Shown: piece by piece, positions 10,486-18,959 of the stretch
Layout of the letters: every line of letters begins with the position of its first letter
How positions within the stretch are numbered: the stretch's first letter is position 1
Source: Actinomyces ruminis
GTDB taxonomy: Bacteria; Actinomycetota; Actinomycetes; Actinomycetales; Actinomycetaceae
Reading direction: 5' to 3'
Length of the DNA: 64,000 bases
Assembly (NCBI RefSeq): GCF_002154335.2
Contig: NZ_MTPX02000014.1
Location: 1-64,000 of the forward strand
Notes under the pieces: generated by a model
Database searches by the model: none
What the model saw: only the letters and a program-made list of their open reading frames with translations
What the model was told of the DNA's origin: nothing
Position numbers and translations under genes: made by a program

Positions 10486-12302
10486 GACTCGACCTCCATG
10501 AGTTCGACGCTGAGAGAGGAGGACAGCAGGTCGCGCGTGTACTCCTCGCGAGGGTGGGCGAACAGGGACTCGACGTCCTGAGTCTCGATGATCTCCCCGT
10601 CCTTCATCACCGACACGGTGTCGCACAGATCGGCGACCACGCCGAGGTTGTGGGTGACGAATATCATCGCGAGGCCGCGCTCGCGGGCCAGCTCGCGCAG
10701 CAGATCGAGGACCTCGGCCTGCACGGTCACGTCGAGAGCAGTGGTCGGCTCGTCGGCGACAATCACGTCCGGGTCGCATGCAAGCGCACCGCAGATAAGA
10801 ACCCGCTGAGCCATACCTCCGGAGATCTCGTGCGGGTACAGACCCATGACCCGTTCGGCATCGTCGATGCCGACGGAGTGCAGCAGGGAGATCGTCCGTT
10901 CTCTAACCTGGTCCTTCGACAGGTTGGTAACTGCGCGCATGCCGTAAGCAAGCTGCTTGCCGATCGTGAAGGAGGGGTCGAGGTTGCTCATGGGCTCCTG
11001 CGGCACGTAGGCGACCTTGCGGCCCCGGGTGGCGCGCATGGCGGTCTCGTCGGCGAGGACATCGACGCCGTCGATCGTGATCACTCCACCCAGCTTCAGC
11101 GCTTCCTTAGGGAGTATGCCCAGTATGGAAAAGGCGATCTGTGACTTGCCGGACCCGGATTCCCCAACGAGCCCGTGGATCTCGCCCTTGCGGACGTCCA
11201 GGTCGATGCCATGGACGACCTCCCGGAAGCCGCTGTCCGTGGTGTAGCCGACTCGGAGGCCGCGGATGGAGACGGCGGCCTGCGGATCCGGGGCGGCGAC
11301 GGCGTCGTCCCGGTGGGCGGTGATGGTGGCCTCCAGGGCGTCGCGGCGCTGCCGGACGGTGACGGTGCGAGAGCGGGCAGAGGCCTGGAGGGCGTCGGAC
11401 AGGGCGTTGCCCAGCAGGATGAGGGCGAGGATGGTCACGGAGATGACCAGGGCGGGCCAGACGACGGCGACGGGGTTGTTGTAGATGCCGTTGAAGGAGA
11501 CTTGCAGCATGACGCCCCAGGAGACGCCGGCCGGATCGCCGAGGCCGAGGAAGGACATGCCCGCCTCGGTGCCGATGCCGGAGGCAAGAATGAAGGCCCC
11601 TTGGATGACTACGGGGGCGCGTACAGCCCACAGGATGTGGCGGCCGATGATGCGGGCGTCGGACAGCCCGACCACGCGGGCGGCGTCGACATAGAGCTCG
11701 TTGCGCACGGAGACGACCACGGAGCGCACTAGTCGGTAATAGGTCGGCGCGGTCAGTAGGCCGAAGACCGCCATCATCACCGGGATGTTCGGGCCGGTCA
11801 CCGCGTACAGAGCGATGAGCAGGATGATTGAAGGAAGCGACATCAGCACGTCGGTGACGAATCCGGCCGTGGTTTCGAAGCGGCCGCGGTAGAAGCCGGC
11901 CACGAGCCCGCTGCTCACGCCCACCGCCAGGGAGACTCCGAGCATGAGCAGGCAGGAGATGACGGTCTGCCGCGACCCCCAGATTAGACGGGAGAGGATG
12001 TCGCGGCCGGAGCCGTCTCCGCCGAGCGGATGCCCGGGCGTGCCCGGGGCGGCATTGGTGGCGGCCAGGTCGGTTACATTCGGACCGTACCGAGCCAGTA
12101 GCGGGGCAAAGACTGCGGTGAGGACGACCGCCGCCACAATGAGCAGGCAGATATCTGCCAGGGGGTTGTGCAGAAGCTGACACAGGACGGAGCGGTTGGC
12201 GGACTCCCTACCATCGGCGAGGATAGCCTGTGTGCCAGGGGCGTCGGCGGGGGCGGCGTCCGTGTTGGGAGCGGTTGCAGCCGCGTCGGTGGGGGTGCTC
12301 AT
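10482..12302 (-). CDS. Fused ABC permease-ATPase (DppC-DppD type)
   Basis: A single 606-residue polypeptide combines a DppC-type permease and a DppD-type ATPase. Residues of roughly 40-330 hold the membrane segments and the permease loop (AARVVGLSDARIIGRHILW, the EAA-type coupling motif). Residues from about 345 on form a nucleotide-binding domain with Walker A GESGSGKS, signature ISGGMAQRV and Walker B VIVADEPTTALD. No frame anomaly is visible at the junction and codon use is even, so the fusion looks genuine. Similar permease/ATP-binding fusions are known in Actinobacteria. The start overlaps the DppB-type stop (ATGA) and its stop overlaps the next ATPase start, so subunits are co-translated in fixed ratio. 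Confidence 0.85.
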   Translation of the reverse strand: MSTPTDAAATAPNTDAAPADAPGTQAILADGRESANRSVLCQLLHNPLADICLLIVAAVVLTAVFAPLLARYGPNVTDLAATNAAPGTPGHPLGGDGSGRDILSRLIWGSRQTVISCLLMLGVSLAVGVSSGLVAGFYRGRFETTAGFVTDVLMSLPSIILLIALYAVTGPNIPVMMAVFGLLTAPTYYRLVRSVVVSVRNELYVDAARVVGLSDARIIGRHILWAVRAPVVIQGAFILASGIGTEAGMSFLGLGDPAGVSWGVMLQVSFNGIYNNPVAVVWPALVISVTILALILLGNALSDALQASARSRTVTVRQRRDALEATITAHRDDAVAAPDPQAAVSIRGLRVGYTTDSGFREVVHGIDLDVRKGEIHGLVGESGSGKSQIAFSILGILPKEALKLGGVITIDGVDVLADETAMRATRGRKVAYVPQEPMSNLDPSFTIGKQLAYGMRAVTNLSKDQVRERTISLLHSVGIDDAERVMGLYPHEISGGMAQRVLICGALACDPDVIVADEPTTALDVTVQAEVLDLLRELARERGLAMIFVTHNLGVVADLCDTVSVMKDGEIIETQDVESLFAHPREEYTRDLLSSSLSVELMEVES

Positions 12303-13246
12303 CGTTTTCTCGCCTTCGGGTTGAGGAGGGTGATCGCGAGGTCACCCAGGAAGTTGACGATCAGGACGATCACGGCGGTGACGAGGACGGTGCCCATGAC
12401 CATGGGCACGTCGAATATCTGCGCCGAGGAGTTCGCGAGCTGGCCCAAGCCCGGCAGAGCGAAGACCTGTTCGATGAATACCGCTCCGCCCAGGAGGGAG
12501 AAGACGGTGAGGCTGAGAACGGTCAGCCCCGGGGCCGCGGCGTTGCGCAGCACGTGACGGAAGATGACCGCGCGCTCGCTCACGCCGCGGGCGCGCAGTG
12601 TGCGCACGTAGTCCTTGCCGAGCTGGTCGAGGGTGGCGGTGCGGAACTGCTGGGCGGCGCTGGAGACGGCGCCGATGAGCAGGGCGAGCACAGGCAGGGT
12701 AATGGATGCGGCCCAACCGCCCGGTGACACGTCCGGGGAGATGTAGCCGGTCGCCGGCAGCACCCGCCAGAAGATCGCGAACAGGAAGACGAGCACGATC
12801 GAGGTGATGAAGGAGGGCACTGCGGTGCCGAGGATTGAAAGGAGTTGGAGGATCCTGTCAATTCGGCCGCCCTTGACTGCCGCGGTGACTCCCAATAGCA
12901 CGCTAAGCAGCGCCGTCAGGACCAGGGCAACGGCAACGATGGCGAGGGTGACGGGAACGCGCGTAGACAGGGCCTCTGTCACGGACTGGCCGGTGTAGAA
13001 GGAGCGGCCGAGGTCGCCGGTGAACACTCCCTGCACCCAGTGCCCGTACTGGACCAGGAGCGGCTGGTCGAGGCCGAGCTCGGCCATCTTGGCGGCAACG
13101 TTCTCCTCGGTCACTTCCGCCTGCATCCCCATTACGGCACGCGCGATTCCCGGCCCATTGCCGTACATGAGGAAGAAGACCACGAAGGTGACGACCGCGA
13201 GCACGACCACCGACCGCAGGAGGTTCTTCCCAACCGAGGTGAGCAT
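12299..13246 (-). CDS. ABC transporter permease (DppB-like)
   Basis: This 315-residue membrane protein has about six hydrophobic segments. The first is SVVVLAVVTFVVFFLMYG near the N-terminus. The coupling loop carries LRARGVSERAVIFRHVLRNA, the typical binding-protein-dependent permease motif. It is the partner of the fused permease/ATPase and sits between the binding protein and that fusion gene. The start ATG 13246 has AAGGAA upstream. The stop overlaps the next start as ATGA. Both it and its neighbours are free of frame breaks. Confidence 0.85.
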   Translation of the reverse strand: MLTSVGKNLLRSVVVLAVVTFVVFFLMYGNGPGIARAVMGMQAEVTEENVAAKMAELGLDQPLLVQYGHWVQGVFTGDLGRSFYTGQSVTEALSTRVPVTLAIVAVALVLTALLSVLLGVTAAVKGGRIDRILQLLSILGTAVPSFITSIVLVFLFAIFWRVLPATGYISPDVSPGGWAASITLPVLALLIGAVSSAAQQFRTATLDQLGKDYVRTLRARGVSERAVIFRHVLRNAAAPGLTVLSLTVFSLLGGAVFIEQVFALPGLGQLANSSAQIFDVPMVMGTVLVTAVIVLIVNFLGDLAITLLNPKARKR

Positions 13247-13282
13247 GAATGATTCCTTCCCGAGGTTTGAACGGGACGCGGT

Positions 13283-14818
13283 TCACTGGAAGTCGCGGAG
13301 CTTGGGGGCCAGCCCCTCGAGGTCGGAGACGTTGTCGATGACGACGTCTGCGGTGTGGGCATAGAAGGAGGTCGGGTTGACCATGGGGGCGAACCAGGCC
13401 TGGTCGATGATGTACTGGTTGATCGCCTGCTGCGCCGCAGCAGCCTCCTCGTCGGTGCCGGTGCAGATGATGTCCCACTGTTCGTCGATGTAGTCGTCGC
13501 TCTGGTGCTCGAGGTTCCAATAGCCGCTTGCGCGCACGACGATGTCGATGTCCTGAACCGAGTCGCCGATATTGCCCAGCTGCCAGAGCACCACCGGGTA
13601 GGTGCCGGAGAGCAGATCCCCGATGGCGTTAGCGCCGGTGAGCGGCACCTGTTTAACGGAGATATTCAGCTCGGCGAGTTGCTGGGTGACGTAGGGCATC
13701 AGTACGTCGTGGTTCTGCCCGTCCATGGTGGGCAGCTCGATCTCGAAGCCGTCGGCGTAGCCGGCCTCGGCCATGAGGGATTTGGCCTTCTCGACGTCGA
13801 ACGGGTACGGGTCATCGAGGTCGTCAATGTAGGCCGTGGAGCCAGGCCGGAAGATCTGGTGAGAGACTTCGCCGTGACCGGCGTAGAGGGAGTCGACCAT
13901 GGCCTGCTTGTCGAAGACCATATTGATGGCCTGGCGCACGCGAACATCGCCGAGGGCAGGGATGATCTCACCCTTGTGATCAGTTAGGAGTAAGCGGGTG
14001 GTCTGGCCGTTCATCTCCTTGACCTCGAAGCCGGAGCCGGTGACCTCGTCGTAGGACTGGGCGTTGACGAGGGTGCCGTCGATCTGGCCGGTCTTGAGTG
14101 CGTTGAGGGCCGCCGTCTCGGAGTCGTAGACCCGGCAGACGAGCTTGGCATAGGGGTAGGCGTCAGCCTCCCAGTAGTCGTCGTTCTTGGTGAAGGAGTA
14201 GACGGAGCCACGAGTAGTGCCGGATTCGTCGAGCAGGTAGGGGCCGAAGCCAACGGGCTTGTCGTTGAGGTTGCCGGAGTCGATGAGAGTGGGAGAGGTG
14301 AGCTTGACCCTGGAGACGCGGTCATTGATCAGCGGCTGCGGATCGGGCCAGGTGATGGTGATGGTTTGGGCGTCCGGGATATCGAAGGTGATGCCTTCGA
14401 AGAGGCTGCGCGTGGACTCATTGGCGGCGGCGAGCTCGAAGTTCGCTTTGACGGCCTCGGCGTCGGCGGTGGCGCCGTCGGAGAAGGAGACGCCCTCGCG
14501 CAGGTGGGCGGTGAAGCTCTTGCGGTCGTCGCTGATCTCCCAGGACTCCGCCAGGCTCGGTTCAAGCTCACCGAATTCATTCGGACGGCATACGAGGCCC
14601 CAGATGGCCTCTCCCGGCCAACCCTGATAACCGGGCTGGTTGGTTGGGTCCCAGCCCTCGATGTCTGCGGTCATGCCGAGGGTGAGGGTGTCCTTAGTGC
14701 CGCTGGCCGAGTTGCCGCCACCGGTGTTGTTAGCCCCACCGGTGCAGGCGGCCAAGGCAGCTCCGACGACGAGTGCGGCCGAGCCGCCGAGCATGGAACG
14801 ACGAGTGATGAGTCGCAT
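13283..14818 (-). CDS. Solute-binding lipoprotein, extracellular family 5
   Basis: This 511-residue binding protein has a twin-arginine-like N-terminus (MRLITRRSMLGG), a hydrophobic core and the lipobox LAAC with Cys25 as the likely lipidated residue. A short Gly/Asn/Ser linker follows. The mature part is a family-5 (oligopeptide-like) fold, for example GTTRGSVYSFTKNDDYWEADAYPYAKL and VFDKQAMVDSLY. It would capture substrate outside the membrane for the downstream ABC importer. I chose ATG 14818, with GGGAGG upstream, over upstream in-frame ATGs that would bury the signal. It is the first gene of the 13.8-kb operon and is transcribed from the LacI-controlled promoter at 14903-14951. The substrate is inferred to be a glycoside from the operon content. 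Confidence 0.85.
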   Translation of the reverse strand: MRLITRRSMLGGSAALVVGAALAACTGGANNTGGGNSASGTKDTLTLGMTADIEGWDPTNQPGYQGWPGEAIWGLVCRPNEFGELEPSLAESWEISDDRKSFTAHLREGVSFSDGATADAEAVKANFELAAANESTRSLFEGITFDIPDAQTITITWPDPQPLINDRVSRVKLTSPTLIDSGNLNDKPVGFGPYLLDESGTTRGSVYSFTKNDDYWEADAYPYAKLVCRVYDSETAALNALKTGQIDGTLVNAQSYDEVTGSGFEVKEMNGQTTRLLLTDHKGEIIPALGDVRVRQAINMVFDKQAMVDSLYAGHGEVSHQIFRPGSTAYIDDLDDPYPFDVEKAKSLMAEAGYADGFEIELPTMDGQNHDVLMPYVTQQLAELNISVKQVPLTGANAIGDLLSGTYPVVLWQLGNIGDSVQDIDIVVRASGYWNLEHQSDDYIDEQWDIICTGTDEEAAAAQQAINQYIIDQAWFAPMVNPTSFYAHTADVVIDNVSDLEGLAPKLRDFQ

Positions 14819-14902
14819 GATGTCCTCCCTTGGACAGATGGGGATACGGACTCTTGAGCCGGGTCGACGTCGACCGTCGGCGGAACCTTGCACAGCCGGG
14901 CT

Positions 14903-14951
14903 GTGAAACGTTCTACACCATAAGTTAGCAACCGGAAACGCAAGCTGTCAA
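14903..14951 (-). promoter_or_regulatory. Promoter and LacI-type operator of the ABC/glycosidase operon
   Basis: On the minus strand TTGACA (14951-14946) is followed after 18 bases by TAACTT (14927-14922). Five bases further is GTAGAACGTTTCAC (14916-14903), the reverse of GTGAAACGTTCTAC. The near-palindrome would cover the transcription start, an ideal position for repression. The same arrangement recurs at 18784-18832. Confidence 0.7.
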
Positions 14952-15052
14952 GAGGACAGTCTTCCGGTACAACACTCGTGTAATGGTGACGCAGGAGCAA
15001 CAGTGTCAGCTACCCACGGTCATGCTTCAACGCCACACCGTACTCGCGATGC

Positions 15053-15066
15053 GTAGAACGGTACAC
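15053..15066 (+). promoter_or_regulatory. LacI-type operator in front of lacI (autoregulation)
   Basis: GTAGAACGGTACAC is the reverse complement of GTGTACCGTTCTAC and matches the operator seen at 14903, 18784 and 29723. It lies 18 bases before the GTG start of the LacI-family gene. No good Shine-Dalgarno sequence is present, so the lacI transcript may be leaderless or nearly so and the site could overlap its promoter. Confidence 0.6.
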
Positions 15067-15084
15067 CGACTCTAGAATGTCACC

Positions 15085-16143
15085 GTGTCCGCATCCCTCA
15101 GCACAGCAGATCCCTCCGCCTCCCCCAAACGTGCCACCATTAAGGACGTGGCAGCCGAGGCCGGCGTCTCAGTTGCCGCGGTCTCAAAGGTGCTTCGCAA
15201 CGCCTACGGGGTCTCCGACCAGATGCGGCAACGCGTGGAGGCCGCGATTAAGAAGCTGGACTACCGCCCTCGCACCGGCGCGCGCACCATGCGCGGCAGT
15301 TCGCAGACCATCGGTCTGGTGCTCACCGACTTCTCCTCTCCGTTCCAGTTCGAGGTCGCCGAGGCTATTGCCTCCCGCCTCACTGACACCCCCTACCAGG
15401 ACATCCTCACGATCGCCGGAACCTCGCCGGAGGGCTACCGCAGGCGCATCGACTCGCTGGTCGATTTGCAGGTTGACGGCATCGTCCTGATCTCCCCCAG
15501 GCTGGATATGGACTCCCTCAATCGGCTGGCCCGCACCACCCCGTTGGTCACGGTGGCACTTCACGGCGAGCCAAAGCTGTTCGACACCGTCGTCACCGAC
15601 GAGCACCGCGGCGCCGAGCTCATGGTCGATCATCTGGTGTCGCTGGGACACGAGTGGATCGCCCACACCGCCATGCCGGTCTCAAGCGTCGAGAACGGTT
15701 ACCTGCTGTCGCAGACCGTAAGGCGGCAGGGTTTTATCCGGGCCATGGAGAACCGCGACCTCGCCCCGGATGTCATCGAGACCTACTACTCCGAATCCGG
15801 AGGCCGGGATGCCGCTAGACGCGCGCTCGCGCGCAGGCATCGCCCCACGGCCATATTCGCCGGATCCGACGCCGTCGCCTTCGGCGTGCTGGACTACATT
15901 GAGGAGCAGGGGCTCGCCGTGCCCGCGGACATGAGCGTCAGCGGCTACGACAACGTTCACGCCACGGCTTTGCACCGGGTCTCACTGACCACCATCGACC
16001 AGTCGGGCCAGCAGACTGGGCAAGCCGCAATAGAACTGCTGCTGGAGAGGATTGAGGGACGCGCCGAATCCGCCCAGCAAGTCATCAAGCCGACTCTCGT
16101 GGTTCGCAGCACCACGGCTCCACCGAGCGCTACGCAGCATTGA
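15085..16143 (+). CDS. LacI-family transcriptional repressor
   Basis: This 352-residue regulator has a LacI helix-turn-helix and hinge at residues 18-65 (ATIKDVAAEAGVSVAAVSKVLR, then LDYRP). A periplasmic-binding-protein-like effector domain follows (TIGLVLTDFSSPFQFEVAEAI, TAIFAGSDAVAFGVLDYIEE, MSVSGYDNVHATAL). The start GTG 15085 gives the normal family N-terminus. It is divergent from the ABC/GH78/GH43/GH3 operon. Copies of one palindromic motif lie in front of itself, the operon, the anchored hydrolase gene and the MFS/hydrolase operon. I infer it is a local repressor released by a sugar from the substrate. The effector is unknown. Confidence 0.88.
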   Translation: MSASLSTADPSASPKRATIKDVAAEAGVSVAAVSKVLRNAYGVSDQMRQRVEAAIKKLDYRPRTGARTMRGSSQTIGLVLTDFSSPFQFEVAEAIASRLTDTPYQDILTIAGTSPEGYRRRIDSLVDLQVDGIVLISPRLDMDSLNRLARTTPLVTVALHGEPKLFDTVVTDEHRGAELMVDHLVSLGHEWIAHTAMPVSSVENGYLLSQTVRRQGFIRAMENRDLAPDVIETYYSESGGRDAARRALARRHRPTAIFAGSDAVAFGVLDYIEEQGLAVPADMSVSGYDNVHATALHRVSLTTIDQSGQQTGQAAIELLLERIEGRAESAQQVIKPTLVVRSTTAPPSATQH

Positions 16144-16185
16144 GCGATGGCAACGGTGCATAAGACCGCCGCATAAACCATCGCT
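16143..16185 (+). terminator. Candidate terminator hairpin after lacI
   Basis: AGCGATGG (16143-16150) pairs with CCATCGCT (16178-16185), with a smaller CGGT/ACCG stem inside the loop. It starts at the lacI stop codon and faces the end of the convergent hydrolase gene. No T tract follows, so the call is tentative. Confidence 0.35.
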
Positions 16186-16252
16186 AACAAGGCCGCATCG
16201 CGGTTCGAGGCACGGGTCAGACGCTCATGCCTCCGAACCACGCAGGCACGGG

Positions 16253-18662
16253 TCAAACACGTCGTCGCGCAGCAAATAGCGCTCCGAATGCGCACGCGGC
16301 CGCAGCCCCCACTGCCAACACCGCCGCCTGTATACCGGTCCGAGCCAACTCGGTCGCCGGGTTATTCTCCGCACGGGGTGTCACCGCCGTTTGCACGACG
16401 CTTTCGGACGCCGTCGAGGCCTGCGACGGATCCGACGCAACAGCGGCAGATGGAGGAGATGCCGGAGAGGTAGGTTGGGGCGCCGCGGCGGTCGTCGAAG
16501 GCGTCGACACCGGGGTCGGTCCGTCTGCCCCTCGGTTTCCTGCACGACCACACGTACCCGAGCGAGATTCTGCACCTGGCGAAGTCGCTGTCACTGCCTG
16601 CGGCGGCCGAGGTCGCACGCACGGTCACCCAGTACGTGCCCGGCTCGGTAAAGACATGCTCGACGCTGGTCTGCACCGCTGCGCCCGACATATCGGCGGC
16701 ATCGATGTACTGACCGGTTTCCGTGTACGCCCATTCCAGGCGCACCACCTCTCCGGCGGCCGCCGGCATATCCGCATTCGCCTCGAAATGCACCGCCTGC
16801 CCCACCTTGGCGGTGGTTGTGTCCGCGGTCAGGGTTACCACCGGCTGCACGCCTGCGCGCTGTACCGCGGTGGACGGCAGCACGACCTGACCATCCTCAA
16901 TCTTGTAGGCCGTGGACACCGGTGGTTCCACACCGTCCTCGACCCAGGCCGCCAAGTCGCGCAGGGCTCGTTGCACCATGGGATCGTAGGAGACGATCCG
17001 GGTCGACTTCTCGCCGGTTACCGGGCCTTCAAGGTGGTCGGCGTTCTCGTTGACGTAGATTCGCAACCGTTCATCCACCCCGACATCGCCCTGAGCCGAA
17101 CGCACGCGCTCGACGTACCAGGGGGCGTGCCAGGTGTAGGCGTCAACATCCTGCAAATTCGACACCAGAATGACTTTCCCCTGGAACAGACCCGAGTAAG
17201 TGGCACCGCCCGAGATCGAACTAGCCATCATGCCTGCAATGCGCGACTGCCGCTGCGGATAGAGCGGCTCACCGGCGTCGTCATAGAAGCGGTCGTAGAC
17301 CGTGAAGCCCTCCTCCTGGGGTGGGAGTTGGTGGCGGTAATAGGAGCGCGCCGCTATCGACCAGCGGTTGTCGGCAGTGATCTGTGCGCCTTCCGCCAGC
17401 GCCGCCAACGCCGCCGCATCGCTCCCCTCATCCAGGCGGATGCGTCCAGTTGTCGTGTCGAGCGTGCCGACAAGCTCTCCCACGGGGGCACCATCGTTAT
17501 CCCGCACCTGCATGTCGAGGCCTTCAACCAACGCGCCGGCGGGAAATCCCTGCGTCTCCAGCACGGCCGGAGAGCCGGCGTCGTCGTATTCGACGGCGGT
17601 TACAGTGAGTGTGGCGTCAACCAGTGCGGCACGGACGGCTTCGCCCAGCGGGGAGTCCTCGGTACCGAGGTAACCGGGCTCGGCCCAGAAGTCATCAGCA
17701 TAGGTGGGGTCCATCGCCTTGACCGTCGCGACGTATCCGAGCAGACCGTCGTCAAAGCTGTATCCGAGTAGGTAATCGGGGTCCTCCCATCCTTCGAGCT
17801 GGACCCCGAGGCCGCTCAGCTCCTCCAGCATCAGGCTCTGTGCCTCGTCCAGACCGGCGTACGGGTCAGTGCCGGTGAGCACGGCCTCGGAGATCTGCTG
17901 GCGCACGTTGCCGAGGATTAGTCGCCCCATGGCGCGGATGAGGAAGTTGTTGGGGATGGATACCGGGGTTCCCATGACGGTGGGGACAAATCCATCCCAG
18001 ACACCGGTGGTGTTCTCGGCTGCACCGATGGTCTGGAAGGAGCCACCGGAGGGCCCGTACAGGTAGCCGTAGACATACCGTTCCTGATCACCGTAATAGT
18101 CGGCGGCGATCTGGCGGGACAGGCGGGCGGCCGCCGCGGCGTGCCGATATCCGGTCGGGCCGGAGGCCTGGACGGTGTATGCGCCGGAATCGACTCCGAA
18201 CAGGATCGTCGCGTCGGCGGCGTTCTCATCGGTGAGCGGGTAAGTATATTGGAAGAAGCGGCCCTGCCACCGCTCAGCGGGAGGCAGATAAACGGCGAAC
18301 CGGGAATTGGTGCCCTCGAAGTAACCGCGCACCACGTGCAAGGTTGTCGGCGACGAGACATCCGCCTCCGATTCGATGACGGCATTGGCGTAGGTGGCGT
18401 CCACACAGTCGGCCGTGACGAGGACGGCGCCCGTAGTCGAAGTAGCACACGACTCGGCATCTGGTGAATCCTCCGCGGCGGTCGCGACCGGCAGACCGGA
18501 GGCGATGAGCGCCAGAGCGCAGATCAGCGCGCCGCCCCAGCCGGACAGGCGGCGCAGACGGGAGAGCATACGCCGCATTGGCCCATGTGATCGGAGGTGC
18601 CGCAGCCGAGGCCGCCGTAATGGTGCATACGGTTCATGGGCGTGCGTAGATTGCGCTGACAT
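16253..18662 (-). CDS. Cell-wall-anchored serine alpha/beta-hydrolase with PKD-like domain (two frame breaks)
   Basis: About 803 residues after two single-base losses (near 16575 and 16520) are restored. A long basic N-terminus leads to a signal peptide (hydrophobic core about residues 43-60, cleavage after ATAAE-like sequence). The catalytic domain contains the serine elbow YLYGPSGGSFQT (Ser205) and a later conserved His segment, NADHLEGP. A PKD/Ig-like domain (VVTLTADTTTAKVGQ to VRVVVQE) follows. After the second break a Pro/Ser/Thr-rich linker leads to LARTG, a hydrophobic stretch and ARRRV, an LAXTG-type sortase signal. I do not firmly recognise the family; tannase/feruloyl-esterase-like is a guess. 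ATG 18662 follows AGGAAG. Its cytoplasmic paralogue is at 26053-28176. Confidence 0.7.
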
Positions 18663-18729
18663 TTGTCTTCCTATATGGGTGGGGTCCGGCGAACCAGCCG
18701 TCGTTGCGGACCCTGGCGGGAACGAGGAC

Positions 18730-18743
18730 GAAAAACGGTATAC
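18730..18743. promoter_or_regulatory. Second, weaker LacI-type operator upstream of the anchored hydrolase gene
   Basis: GAAAAACGGTATAC, reverse GTATACCGTTTTTC, matches most positions of the operator consensus GTRWAMCGTTCTAC. It lies in the leader 41 bases downstream of the main operator (18784), a spacing that would allow looping or cooperative binding. The rest of 18663-18959 holds the promoter below and no gene that I can see. Confidence 0.4.
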
Positions 18744-18783
18744 TTGGAACAGGCATCGGCGCCTGATCACTGACCAACAGTCT

Positions 18784-18832
18784 GTAAACCGTTCTACACT
18801 CGAAGATACGGCTTCCTCCGGGGAGCTGTCAA
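18784..18832 (-). promoter_or_regulatory. Promoter and LacI-type operator of the anchored hydrolase gene
   Basis: On the minus strand TTGACA (18832-18827), an 18-base spacer and TATCTT (18808-18803) form a good promoter. GTAGAACGGTTTAC (18797-18784) begins five bases after the -10 box. Spacer length and operator offset are identical to the ABC-operon promoter at 14903-14951, which supports shared control by the adjacent LacI protein. Confidence 0.7.
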
Positions 18833-18959
18833 CACCCATCCGCCGTCATCCAACGGCTTCTCTTACCGCCGTTCCGGGCGCCGCACCCCTGCCGACCGGA
18901 TGACTTGAATGCGTCTCAGTGAACTGGTCATGCTGTTAGCACGCCGTGCACGCTCGCGC

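Noticed and set aside
16217-16254. GGCACGGGTCA direct repeat after lacI
   Set aside because: Only two short copies in a convergent gap; no link to a promoter or gene could be made.
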